15,358 nt of DNA from Lachnoclostridium phytofermentans (GTDB taxonomy: Bacteria > Bacillota > Clostridia > Lachnospirales > Lachnospiraceae): NCBI GenBank assembly GCA_003526525.1, contig DPVV01000122.1:864-16221 (forward strand), written 5' to 3'. The notes beneath the pieces are model-generated. The model saw only the letters and a program-made list of their open reading frames with translations. It was not told the origin of the DNA and did no database searches. This document shows positions 1-7,018 of this stretch, one piece after another (positions within the stretch are counted from its first letter, which is position 1; each line of letters starts with the position of its first letter). Both the position numbers and the translations under genes were made by a program.

Positions 1-20
1 CAATTCACTTGTCATGAATT

Positions 21-50
21 AATAAAAACAGAGTGTATCACTCTGTTCTT
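21..50 (-). terminator. Rho-independent terminator of nrdD
   Basis: A perfect 9-bp stem (27-35 with 39-47, AACAGAGTG/CACTCTGTT) with a 3-nt loop lies about 30 nt past the nrdD stop. Read on the minus strand it is followed at once by a T-rich run (TTTTTATT). This is the standard form of an intrinsic terminator and suggests that nrdD is transcribed without a downstream partner. Confidence 0.85.
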
Positions 51-77
51 ACTAATTGTACATTATAAAACAAGCCT

Positions 78-2204
78 TTAAATATGAAGTACTCTTGCAT
101 TAATTTCTTTTGTTTTTCCCTTGTTCCAGAAATTTTCCCCTAGATAACCACAAGTTCTACGAGTTACATTCATCTTTGCATGGTCTTTATTTCCGCAATT
201 TGGGCACTCCCATTCAAAGTCCTCATTAATTTTAATCTCACCATCAAAGCCACAAATATGACAATAGTCTGATTTTGTATTAAATTCTGCATATTGAATA
301 TTGTCATAGATAAATTTCACGATCTCTTCTAATGCTTCCAGGTTATGACGCATATTTGGAACTTCTATATAAGAAATTGCACCACCACTGGAGATTACTT
401 GGAACTGGCTTTCGAAAGTGAATTTGCTAAATGCATCAATATCTTCACGTACATCCACATGATAAGAGTTTGTATAATAACCTTTATCTGTGATGTCCTT
501 AATTTCACCAAAACGCTCTTTATCAATTCTTGCAAAACGATAGCAAAGAGATTCCGCAGGAGTTCCATATAGTCCAAAACCAATTCCGGTCTCTTTCTTC
601 CAGGTATCCGCTGCATCTTTGAGGCGATTCATAATACGAAGTGCAAATTCTGTTCCCTCTTTCTGTGTATGGCTTACCCCTTTCATAAGCTTCGTTACTT
701 CATATAAGCCAATGTAACCTAGAGAAATGGTAGAATAACCATCGTGTAATAATTTATCGATCGTTTCACCCTTTTTTAATCTTGCAATAGCACCATACTG
801 CCAGTGAATTGGGCTAACATCAGATATGGTACCTTCCAATGCTCTATGTCTGCACATAAGTGCTTCAAAACAAAGTGCTAAACGTTCCTCTAAAAGCTGC
901 CAGAATAACTCTTCATCCCCATTTGCAATAATACCAATCTGAGGAAGATTCAAACTGACAACGCCTTGGTTAAAGCGTCCTTCAAATTTATATTCTCCAT
1001 TTTCACCCTTCCATGGAGATAGGAAACTACGGCATCCCATACATGAGAATACATTGCCTTCATAATTCTCACGCATTTTCTTTGCAGAGATGTAGTCTGG
1101 ATAGAGACGCTTTGCGGAGCATTTTACAGCAAGCTTTGTAATATAATCGTATTTACCGCCCTTTAAGCAGTTATGTTCATCTAGTACATAGATTAATTTT
1201 GGGAAAGCTGGAGTAATGTAAACTCCCTTCTCATTCTTAATTCCCTCCAAACGCTGACGAAGAATTTCTTCTATGATCATTGCATTTTCTTCAATGTACT
1301 CATCATCCTTATCAAGATTTAAGAAAAGAGTAACAAATGGAGACTGACCATTTGTGGTCATTAAAGTATTAATCTGATATTGGATTGTTTGAACACCGGA
1401 ACGAAGTTCATCCTGTACTCTTTCCTGAACAAATTTCCCAATTACTTCTTCGCTAGCTTCGCCGTTAAACAAAGATTCATAGCGTCTTCTATATTTTTCC
1501 ATACTATAACGAAGATACTTCCCAAGATGACGAATGTCTACAGACTGTCCGCCATACTGACTACTTGCTACTGCAGAAATAATTTGTGTCATAACGGTAC
1601 AAGCAACTTGGAAACTCTTTGGCGTTTCAATTAGCTTCGCATTCATTACAGTACCATTTTCAAGCATATCCTTTATATTAATCAAGCAGCAGTTAAATAT
1701 GGACTGAAGGAAATAATCTGCATCATGAAAATGTAGAATTCCTTCCTCATGAGCTTTTGTAATCTTTTCTGGTAATAACAAACGTTTTGTTAAATCCTTC
1801 GATACCTCACCTGCGATTAAATCACGTTGTGTGGATGCAATGACAGCATTTTTATTCGAGTTTTCCTCCATAACATCTTCATTGCTATGTCTGATTAAAC
1901 TCATGATGGACTCGTCTGTCGTATTCGCTTTTCTTACTAACTCTCTGCGAAAACGATAGATAATGTAGGTTTTTGCTAATACAAACTTACGCTCTGCCAT
2001 TAATTTTTGCTCAATCATATCTTGAATTTCTTCAACATACATCGTATCCTTCTTAAGATGTTCAATACCTAGAATAATTGCTTCAATCTTATCCTCGGTA
2101 ATTTTTTCTTTAGGATCCACCTCATCGTTTGCTTTGCGAATTGCAACTAAAATCTTATTTCTGTCATAATCCGTTACCCTACCATCACGCTTAACTACCT
2201 TCAT
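78..2204 (-). CDS. nrdD: Anaerobic (class III) ribonucleoside-triphosphate reductase
   Basis: Glycyl-radical enzyme that reduces NTPs to dNTPs without oxygen, in the cytoplasm. The 708-residue length is normal for the family. The N-terminal 90 or so residues (MKVVKRDGRV onward) form an ATP-cone, the allosteric domain that senses ATP/dATP. Visible family residues are the N-C-C at 171-173, the C-M-G-C at 388-391, two zinc-binding CxxC pairs (C648/C651 and C667/C670), and the glycyl-radical motif RTCGYLG at 683-689, with G686 the expected radical glycine by analogy with RVSGY in pyruvate formate-lyase. The ATG at 2204 has AAAGGATAGG about 7 nt upstream. The gene is monocistronic as far as can be seen. 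The activase gene nrdG, often adjacent, is not present in the 77 bases downstream, and a terminator intervenes. NrdR boxes upstream indicate dNTP-responsive repression. Identification is near certain. Confidence 0.97.
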   Translation of the reverse strand: MKVVKRDGRVTDYDRNKILVAIRKANDEVDPKEKITEDKIEAIILGIEHLKKDTMYVEEIQDMIEQKLMAERKFVLAKTYIIYRFRRELVRKANTTDESIMSLIRHSNEDVMEENSNKNAVIASTQRDLIAGEVSKDLTKRLLLPEKITKAHEEGILHFHDADYFLQSIFNCCLINIKDMLENGTVMNAKLIETPKSFQVACTVMTQIISAVASSQYGGQSVDIRHLGKYLRYSMEKYRRRYESLFNGEASEEVIGKFVQERVQDELRSGVQTIQYQINTLMTTNGQSPFVTLFLNLDKDDEYIEENAMIIEEILRQRLEGIKNEKGVYITPAFPKLIYVLDEHNCLKGGKYDYITKLAVKCSAKRLYPDYISAKKMRENYEGNVFSCMGCRSFLSPWKGENGEYKFEGRFNQGVVSLNLPQIGIIANGDEELFWQLLEERLALCFEALMCRHRALEGTISDVSPIHWQYGAIARLKKGETIDKLLHDGYSTISLGYIGLYEVTKLMKGVSHTQKEGTEFALRIMNRLKDAADTWKKETGIGFGLYGTPAESLCYRFARIDKERFGEIKDITDKGYYTNSYHVDVREDIDAFSKFTFESQFQVISSGGAISYIEVPNMRHNLEALEEIVKFIYDNIQYAEFNTKSDYCHICGFDGEIKINEDFEWECPNCGNKDHAKMNVTRRTCGYLGENFWNKGKTKEINARVLHI

Positions 2205-2262
2205 ATAACCTATCCTTTCTCGATTCTAAAATATTTGTCTTAGGTATACCCCCAAAATGATT

Positions 2263-2303
2263 GCCCCTTATTTTCCACCCTACGATGGATGGTAATAAGA
2301 GGC
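2263..2303 (-). other. Stem-loop in the nrdD 5' leader
   Basis: A two-part hairpin lies inside the predicted nrdD leader. The outer helix pairs 2263-2272 with 2294-2303 and the inner helix pairs 2275-2280 with 2287-2292, with a 6-nt loop. In minus-strand RNA the two imperfect positions are G-U wobbles (CCAUCC/GGGUGG and CCUCUUAUU/AAUAAGGGG). In plus-strand RNA they would be A-C mismatches, so the fold favours the nrdD transcript. It has no U-run after it, so it is not an intrinsic terminator. A smaller bulged hairpin lies at 2322-2343. Function unknown. Confidence 0.6.
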
Positions 2304-2346
2304 TCTTATAATTAAATATTCGCAATACGCTTACGCTACTTGCTCA

Positions 2347-2429
2347 TAACCTCATTGCCACTACGTGGCATTTCAGCAGGAGCTTGAACTCCTGCTGAAA
2401 TCAGGAAAGTTCCTTCCCTGATGAGGTTA
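2347..2429 (-). other. Flush four-stem junction in the nrdD 5' leader
   Basis: Four helices account for nearly every base. The closing stem is 2347-2355 with 2421-2429 (TAACCTCAT/ATGAGGTTA). Inside it, back to back, are 2356-2361 with 2365-2370 (TGCCAC/GTGGCA), 2371-2382 with 2389-2400 (12 bp, perfect) and 2401-2421 (9 bp in minus-strand RNA, one of them a G-U, with a GAA loop). The G-U would be an A-C mismatch on the other strand, which favours minus-strand RNA, the nrdD message. It resembles no leader RNA family I can name. It could be a regulatory RNA or a dispersed palindromic repeat. It is not a tRNA: the 12-bp arm and loop sequences do not fit. Confidence 0.65.
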
Positions 2430-2485
2430 AATTATGCTTCTTTTTAAGTACAACGAAAGAAATCTTAAAATATTAACTTATACAT

Positions 2486-2514
2486 ATTATAGCATAGTCA
2501 AAAGGATAAGTCTA
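2486..2514 (-). promoter_or_regulatory. nrdD promoter (extended -10)
   Basis: On the minus strand a consensus -10 box TATAAT (2486-2491) is preceded by TGC, making an extended -10 (TGCTATAAT). A weak -35 box TAGACT lies at 2509-2514 with a 17-bp spacer. Transcription would start near 2479, giving a leader of about 275 nt before the ATG. The -35 box overlaps the proximal NrdR box. Confidence 0.75.
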
Positions 2515-2559
2515 CTATATATTGTTTCTTTTTTAGATTCCAATAACTAGATATAGTGG
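2512..2559 (-). promoter_or_regulatory. Paired NrdR boxes upstream of nrdD
   Basis: Two near-palindromes match the NrdR box consensus acaCwAtATaTwGtgt. Box 1 at 2512-2527 has the full core CTATATATTG and matches 13 of 16 positions. Box 2 at 2544-2559 has the core CTAGATATAG and matches 12 of 16. Their centres are 32 bp apart, about three helical turns, which is the usual spacing for NrdR pairs. Box 1 overlaps the -35 element, so bound NrdR should block RNA polymerase. NrdR is the nucleotide-sensing repressor of ribonucleotide reductase genes. No nrdR gene is in the window. Confidence 0.8.
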
Positions 2560-2610
2560 TTTTAAATTTTCTATCTATTCTGAATTATTCTTATGATACG
2601 TGTAGTTTTC

Positions 2611-2633
2611 AGTATTTAAGTGACTAAAATACT
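2611..2633 (-). other. Weak hairpin after nspC
   Basis: A 7-bp stem AGTATTT/AAATACT with a 9-nt loop begins directly after the nspC stop codon. There is no T-run behind it on the minus strand, so it is a poor terminator. Read-through into the nrdD control region is possible. Confidence 0.35.
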
Positions 2634-2634
2634 A

Positions 2635-3774
2635 TTATGATAACCTCATTTTAAAGTCTTCATAGCCAAATTGTTTGACAATTACAATTCCTTCTTTTTC
2701 TGTGTATGCAATAATAGAAGGTAGGTTAATTCCATTAAATGTATTATTTTTTACCATGCTATAATGAGACATATCGCAGAAGACTAATATATCCCCTTCC
2801 TTTAATGGCTCATCAAATGAATACTCTCCCACAACATCGCCTGCTAGACAGGTTGGTCCTCCAAGGCGGTAAGTATAAGCTTTTTCTCCAGCCTTAGAAG
2901 CTCCTATAATTTCTGGACGATAAGGCATTTCAAGAACGTCAGGCATATGACATTCCGCGGAAGTATCTAATATGACGCATTCTCCATGTTCTCCGCAAAC
3001 ATCTAATACCTTAGTCACCAAATATCCCGTATTTAAGCCAATGGCTTCCCCTGGTTCTAGATAAACTTCTACCCCATAAGTCTCTTTGATATGAAGAATA
3101 GAAGAAATCAGACCCTCCACATCATAATCTTCTCTAGTGATATGATGTCCTCCACCAAAGTTTATCCACTTCATCCTTTTTAATAGGAAGCTAAACTTCT
3201 CTTCCACGACTTTCAAGGTTCGAACTAGGACATCTGAATTTTGCTCACACATGGTATGAAAATGCAAACCTTCCAATCCTTCTAAATCCTCTTCCTTTAT
3301 ATTATCAAGGATTGTACCTAATCTTGAGCCATTCGCACAAGGATTATATAATTCAACCTCAATTTCTGAGTATTGTGGATTCACTCTCAATCCACAGCTT
3401 ACCTTCTTCCCTGATTTTTGAATCACTTCCTTATATTTAAGCCATTGTTTCGGTGTATTAAATACAATATGATCACACAGTGAGATGATTTCCTCCATCT
3501 CAGATTCTTGATAAGCAGGATTAAAGATATGCACTTCTCCTCCCATTTCTTCTTTTCCAAGCTTTGCTTCAAATAAGGAGCTAGCTGTAGTTCCTGCCAA
3601 GTAAGAACCAATCAACGGATAGTAATAAAACATAGAAAATGCCTTTTGTGCTAATAGTATCTTACAACCAGTTTGGTCCATGATACTCTTTAATAAGGAT
3701 AAGTTTCGTTTTAGTAACCGCTCCTCTACAACATAGGAGGGGGTTGGAATTTGACTGAAGTCGATCTGTTTCAT
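2635..3774 (-). CDS. nspC: Carboxynorspermidine/carboxyspermidine decarboxylase
   Basis: PLP enzyme of the alanine-racemase-fold decarboxylases that removes the carboxyl group from carboxyspermidine or carboxynorspermidine to give the free triamine. The 379-residue length is typical. The PLP-binding lysine is K44 (LLAQKAFSMF). The glycine-rich phosphate loop is NFGGGHH at 205-211, followed by EPGEAIG at 240-246. The active-site cysteine motif GPTCLAGD lies at 306-313 (C309). The ATG at 3774 has a TGAGGT ribosome binding site about 6 nt upstream. It follows the dehydrogenase gene by 78 bp, but a terminator-like hairpin fills most of that gap. Substrate length (norspermidine or spermidine series, or aminopropylagmatine) cannot be read from the sequence. 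The link to SpeA/SpeB favours spermidine or an agmatine-derived intermediate. Confidence 0.92.
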   Translation of the reverse strand: MKQIDFSQIPTPSYVVEERLLKRNLSLLKSIMDQTGCKILLAQKAFSMFYYYPLIGSYLAGTTASSLFEAKLGKEEMGGEVHIFNPAYQESEMEEIISLCDHIVFNTPKQWLKYKEVIQKSGKKVSCGLRVNPQYSEIEVELYNPCANGSRLGTILDNIKEEDLEGLEGLHFHTMCEQNSDVLVRTLKVVEEKFSFLLKRMKWINFGGGHHITREDYDVEGLISSILHIKETYGVEVYLEPGEAIGLNTGYLVTKVLDVCGEHGECVILDTSAECHMPDVLEMPYRPEIIGASKAGEKAYTYRLGGPTCLAGDVVGEYSFDEPLKEGDILVFCDMSHYSMVKNNTFNGINLPSIIAYTEKEGIVIVKQFGYEDFKMRLS

Positions 3775-3806
3775 AAATTACCTCATTTCTGCGCTACTTC
3801 TTTTTC

Positions 3807-3842
3807 TAAAAAAGCTGTTGCAACTATAGAAATTGCAACAGC
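3807..3842 (-). terminator. Terminator/attenuator between dehydrogenase and nspC
   Basis: A perfect 10-bp stem (3814-3823 with 3833-3842, GCTGTTGCAA/TTGCAACAGC) with a 9-nt loop is followed on the minus strand by TTTTTTAG. This is a full intrinsic terminator inside the operon. Only about 30 bases separate it from the nspC ribosome binding site and I see no promoter there, so nspC probably depends on read-through. Confidence 0.8.
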
Positions 3843-3852
3843 CCAGCTGCCT

Positions 3853-5052
3853 TTAGTCTACTAATACAGGATTAAAATTTTCTTTCCAAGGAAGTCCAAA
3901 GCGATTTAATTCCTCCATAAAAGGATCTGGATTAAACTCTTCGACATTATATACACCTGGTTTCTTCCACTTCCCGGAAAGAACCATCGCTGCACCAATC
4001 ATCGCAGGAACTCCAGTGGTATACGATATCGCCTGAGATCCCACTTCTTTGTAGCATTCCTGGTGGTCACATACATTATATACATAATAAGTAACTTCTT
4101 TTCCATCCTTTACACCCTTAAATATACAGCCAATATTGGTTTTACCCACCGTACGTGGTCCAAGTGTTGCTGGATCAGGTAATACTGCTTTTAAGAACTG
4201 AAGCGGTACGATTTGCTTGCCTTCAAACTCGATTGGTTCAATCGAAGTCATGCCGACATTTTCAAGACACTTAAGATGTCTTAAATAACTCTCTCCAAAT
4301 GTCATAAAGAAACGGATACGCTTAATCCCCTTAATATTAATTGCTAGGGATTCTAACTCCTCATGATGAAGAAGATACATATCTTTTTGTCCAACTTCTT
4401 CGAAATCATATACTCTCTTAATCTCCATTGGCTCAGTCTCTACCCAGTTCCCATTCTCCCAATAGCTTCCGTTTGCAGAAACTTCACGGATATTAATCTC
4501 AGGATTAAAGTTTGTGGCAAATGGATAACCATGGTCGCCACCGTTGCAGTCTAAGATATCAATCTCATGAATTTCATCAAAATAATGCTTCATCGCATAG
4601 GCAGAGAAAACGCCTGTGACACCTGGGTCAAAACCACATCCAAGAACTGCTGTGATACCAGCCTTTTCAAAACGTTCCTTATAGTCCCACTGCCACTTAT
4701 ATTCAAATTTTGCCGTATCCAAAGGTTCATAATTTGCAGTATCAAGATAATCTGTCTTGGTCTCAAGACAGGCATCCATAATAGTTAAATCCTGATATGG
4801 AAGTGCAACATTTATCACGATATCCGGCTTATATTCCTTAATTAATGCGACAAGCTCAGGTACGTTATCTGCATCTACTTGTGCAGTCGTAATCTTAGTT
4901 TTACCGCCATCTAACTTATTCTTTAGGGCATCACATTTTGATTTCGTTCTGCTTGCAATACAGATATCTGTAAACACATCAGAATTTTGACAACACTTGT
5001 TTACAACAACACTTGCTACGCCTCCGGCGCCGATAATTAATGCTCTACTCAT
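3853..5052 (-). CDS. Carboxynorspermidine/carboxyspermidine synthase (saccharopine dehydrogenase family)
   Basis: NADPH-dependent reductive condensation of aspartate beta-semialdehyde with a diamine (diaminopropane or putrescine, or agmatine in the variant known from cyanobacteria), giving the carboxylated triamine that NspC decarboxylates. The 399 residues match the Lys1-like family. A Rossmann nucleotide-binding loop IIGAGGVA lies at 6-13. Family blocks GFDPGVTGVF (140-149) and TTGVPAMIGAAM (345-356) are present. The ATG at 5052 has AAAGGAG 7 nt upstream. It is 248 bp downstream of speB and just upstream of nspC, its functional partner, which rules out lysine metabolism as the likely role. 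Substrate choice is not visible. It shares the operon direction with speA, speE and speB. Confidence 0.9.
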   Translation of the reverse strand: MSRALIIGAGGVASVVVNKCCQNSDVFTDICIASRTKSKCDALKNKLDGGKTKITTAQVDADNVPELVALIKEYKPDIVINVALPYQDLTIMDACLETKTDYLDTANYEPLDTAKFEYKWQWDYKERFEKAGITAVLGCGFDPGVTGVFSAYAMKHYFDEIHEIDILDCNGGDHGYPFATNFNPEINIREVSANGSYWENGNWVETEPMEIKRVYDFEEVGQKDMYLLHHEELESLAINIKGIKRIRFFMTFGESYLRHLKCLENVGMTSIEPIEFEGKQIVPLQFLKAVLPDPATLGPRTVGKTNIGCIFKGVKDGKEVTYYVYNVCDHQECYKEVGSQAISYTTGVPAMIGAAMVLSGKWKKPGVYNVEEFNPDPFMEELNRFGLPWKENFNPVLVD

Positions 5053-5300
5053 TCTAGTTCTCCTTTATCTCTACTAAAATTTACATGAAATCTTTCTTAA
5101 TTCACCTACACTCAAGGTACCGAGTACATTTTGTGTGAACCTACATTTCTCAAATACTAACTTATAACTAACTTACCTTTTTTCATACCGCTTTAATCCA
5201 ATTGCTATATACAAATTTTTTCTTTTGCTTGCTTCTTCAAAGTTTTTCAATCTATTTGCTTAAACTTTTATCACATTTTCTATTCCAGGTGAAAACGCTT
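5053..5300. other. Spacer between speB and the dehydrogenase, no gene seen
   Basis: 248 bp of AT-rich sequence with no credible ORF. I find no -35/-10 pair that I trust on the minus strand, and no U-tailed hairpin behind speB. The two halves of the polyamine cluster may therefore be one transcript, but a promoter here is not excluded. The only ordered element is a GGTACC palindrome at about 5117. Confidence 0.5.
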
Positions 5301-6155
5301 TTATTCCACTAACATAAGCATCATCTCTCGAAGCAGTTTACATGCCAAAGCTGTGGAAGCTCCACTTTGGTCATATACTGGTGAAAGCTCATTCATATCT
5401 GCTGCTACCACCTGTAATCTAGAAACTTTTTGTAAGGCATCAAACAACTGTGTGAAGGTGACACCGCCAGCCTCCGGTGTACCCGTTCCCGGAAATACAG
5501 AAGGGTCAAGTACATCCAAATCAACCGTAAGATAAACAGGCACCTGCTTTCTTGCCAATTCATCTACCACAGTATCCAAGGTGTGAAAATCAAATCTACA
5601 GGTAGTAACGTGTTCTTTTCCGAATAAAAACTCTTCCCGATCTCCGCTTCGGATTCCAAACTGATAGATTTTTTGATCTCCTACTAACTCATGGCATCTT
5701 CTAATCACTGTTGCATGAGATAGTTTTACTCCAAGATAATCCTCTCTTAAATCAGCATGAGCATCAAAGTGTATGATATGCACATTTGGATACTGCTTTA
5801 CAATCGCCCTCATTGCCCCTAATGTTACTAAGTGTTCTCCACCAATCATGAGTGGAAACTTTCCGTCCTTTAAAACTTTATCAGTAAACTCCTCTATCAA
5901 GGAAAGTGGTCTAACAGGATCTCCAAAAGGAAGTTCTAAATCTCCCCCATCAAAGATACGATAATCAGTCAAATCTTTTTCCTGATATGGACTAAAGGTT
6001 TCTATTCCATAACTCTCATTTCGAATTGCAGCACTTGCAAATCTTGTACCAGGACGATAAGATGTGGTTCCATCGTATGGAGCTCCAAACAATACCATCT
6101 CACTTTCTTCATAGTTAGCATCACAACCTAAAAAGGTATATATGTTTTTATTCAT
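5301..6155 (-). CDS. speB: Agmatinase (ureohydrolase family)
   Basis: Binuclear-manganese enzyme that hydrolyses agmatine to putrescine and urea. The 284 residues are typical of bacterial agmatinases. All six metal ligands are visible: H108 in GGEH, D131/H133/D135 in FDAHAD, and D212/D214 in VDLDVLDPS. The C-terminal block GTGTPEAGG (223-231) is also conserved. The start ATG at 6155 overlaps the end of speE by 8 bp (ATGAATAA), so translation is coupled. An AAAGGAG lies 13 nt upstream, inside speE, which is longer than ideal. In this cluster it could act on agmatine itself or on aminopropylagmatine or its carboxylated relative, since ureohydrolases acting on these are known. The sequence does not decide between the substrates. 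Confidence 0.92.
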   Translation of the reverse strand: MNKNIYTFLGCDANYEESEMVLFGAPYDGTTSYRPGTRFASAAIRNESYGIETFSPYQEKDLTDYRIFDGGDLELPFGDPVRPLSLIEEFTDKVLKDGKFPLMIGGEHLVTLGAMRAIVKQYPNVHIIHFDAHADLREDYLGVKLSHATVIRRCHELVGDQKIYQFGIRSGDREEFLFGKEHVTTCRFDFHTLDTVVDELARKQVPVYLTVDLDVLDPSVFPGTGTPEAGGVTFTQLFDALQKVSRLQVVAADMNELSPVYDQSGASTALACKLLREMMLMLVE

Positions 6156-6999
6156 TACTGCCCAACAACTCCTTTACGTAATTTGGTAGATAAAAACACC
6201 CTTTGTGCAAATCTGTATTATAATACCTGACAGGCAATTTAAGATCATTCCATTTCCTGTCGTTTAAGTCCTTAATCGGGTCATATTTCTTCGAGGCAAA
6301 TCCAAATAACCAATGCCCGGATGGATAGGAAGGAATATGACATTGATACACTGTACTTAACGGAAATACAGCTTTTATATGACGGTGTGCTTTTTGTACA
6401 CTTCCGGAATGCTCATTGTAGAATGGGCTTTCATGCTGATTTATTAAGATTCCGTCATCATGAAGCGCCTTATAGCAGTTTCCGTAGAATTCTCTTGTAA
6501 ATAAACCTTCTGCAGGCCCGAATGGATCAGCACAGTCAACAATAATTAAATCATATTCATCTTTTTTTCCGCGGACAAAACGCAATCCTTCTTCAAAATG
6601 CATCGATACTCTTTTGTCATTTAATTTACAAGCCGTAAAAGGCATATACTCTCTGCATACTTGTACAATTTCTTTATCAACTTCCACCATATCGATATGC
6701 TCTATCGTATCGTATTTTGTTAGTTCTCGTATCGTTCCTCCATCTCCTGCTCCAATCACAAGGACATTGCGGATATTCGGATGAACAGCCATAGGAACAT
6801 GCGTTATCATCTCATGATAGATAAATTCATCTTTTTCTGTTATCATCATTTCCCCATCTAATACAAGTACACGTCCGTATTCGTAGGTTTCGATAATATC
6901 GATTCGTTGAAATTCACTTTCTACACTAATTAGCTGCTCTTTCATCTTGATAGAAAAGCGTACATCTTTTGTGTGTTGATCTGTATACCAAAGTTCCAT
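6148..6999 (-). CDS. speE: Spermidine synthase (aminopropyltransferase)
   Basis: Transfers an aminopropyl group from decarboxylated S-adenosylmethionine to putrescine, or to agmatine in some organisms. The 283 residues are standard for bacterial SpeE. The nucleotide-binding glycine motif GAGDGGTIRE is at 83-92, the acidic residue that binds the donor ribose is E106 (MVEVDKE), and the catalytic aspartate is D155 in VDCADPFGP. The ATG at 6999 has AGAGGT 6 nt upstream. It follows speA by 19 bp and overlaps speB by 8 bp. The oddity is context: no S-adenosylmethionine decarboxylase (speD) is in the window, so the donor must come from a gene elsewhere. Acceptor specificity is not clear from sequence alone. 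Confidence 0.93.
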   Translation of the reverse strand: MELWYTDQHTKDVRFSIKMKEQLISVESEFQRIDIIETYEYGRVLVLDGEMMITEKDEFIYHEMITHVPMAVHPNIRNVLVIGAGDGGTIRELTKYDTIEHIDMVEVDKEIVQVCREYMPFTACKLNDKRVSMHFEEGLRFVRGKKDEYDLIIVDCADPFGPAEGLFTREFYGNCYKALHDDGILINQHESPFYNEHSGSVQKAHRHIKAVFPLSTVYQCHIPSYPSGHWLFGFASKKYDPIKDLNDRKWNDLKLPVRYYNTDLHKGCFYLPNYVKELLGSNE

Positions 7000-7018
7000 A
7001 TATTACCTCTTTTCTTCA

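Noticed and set aside
2347..2429. Cloverleaf-like fold considered as a tRNA
   Set aside because: Length and four stems are suggestive, but one arm is 12 bp, the loops lack the T and D loop sequences, and there is no acceptor tail or anticodon-like loop.
5053..5300. Search for a separate promoter ahead of the carboxynorspermidine synthase
   Set aside because: Several TTGxxx hexamers occur, but none pairs with a -10 box at 16-18 bp.
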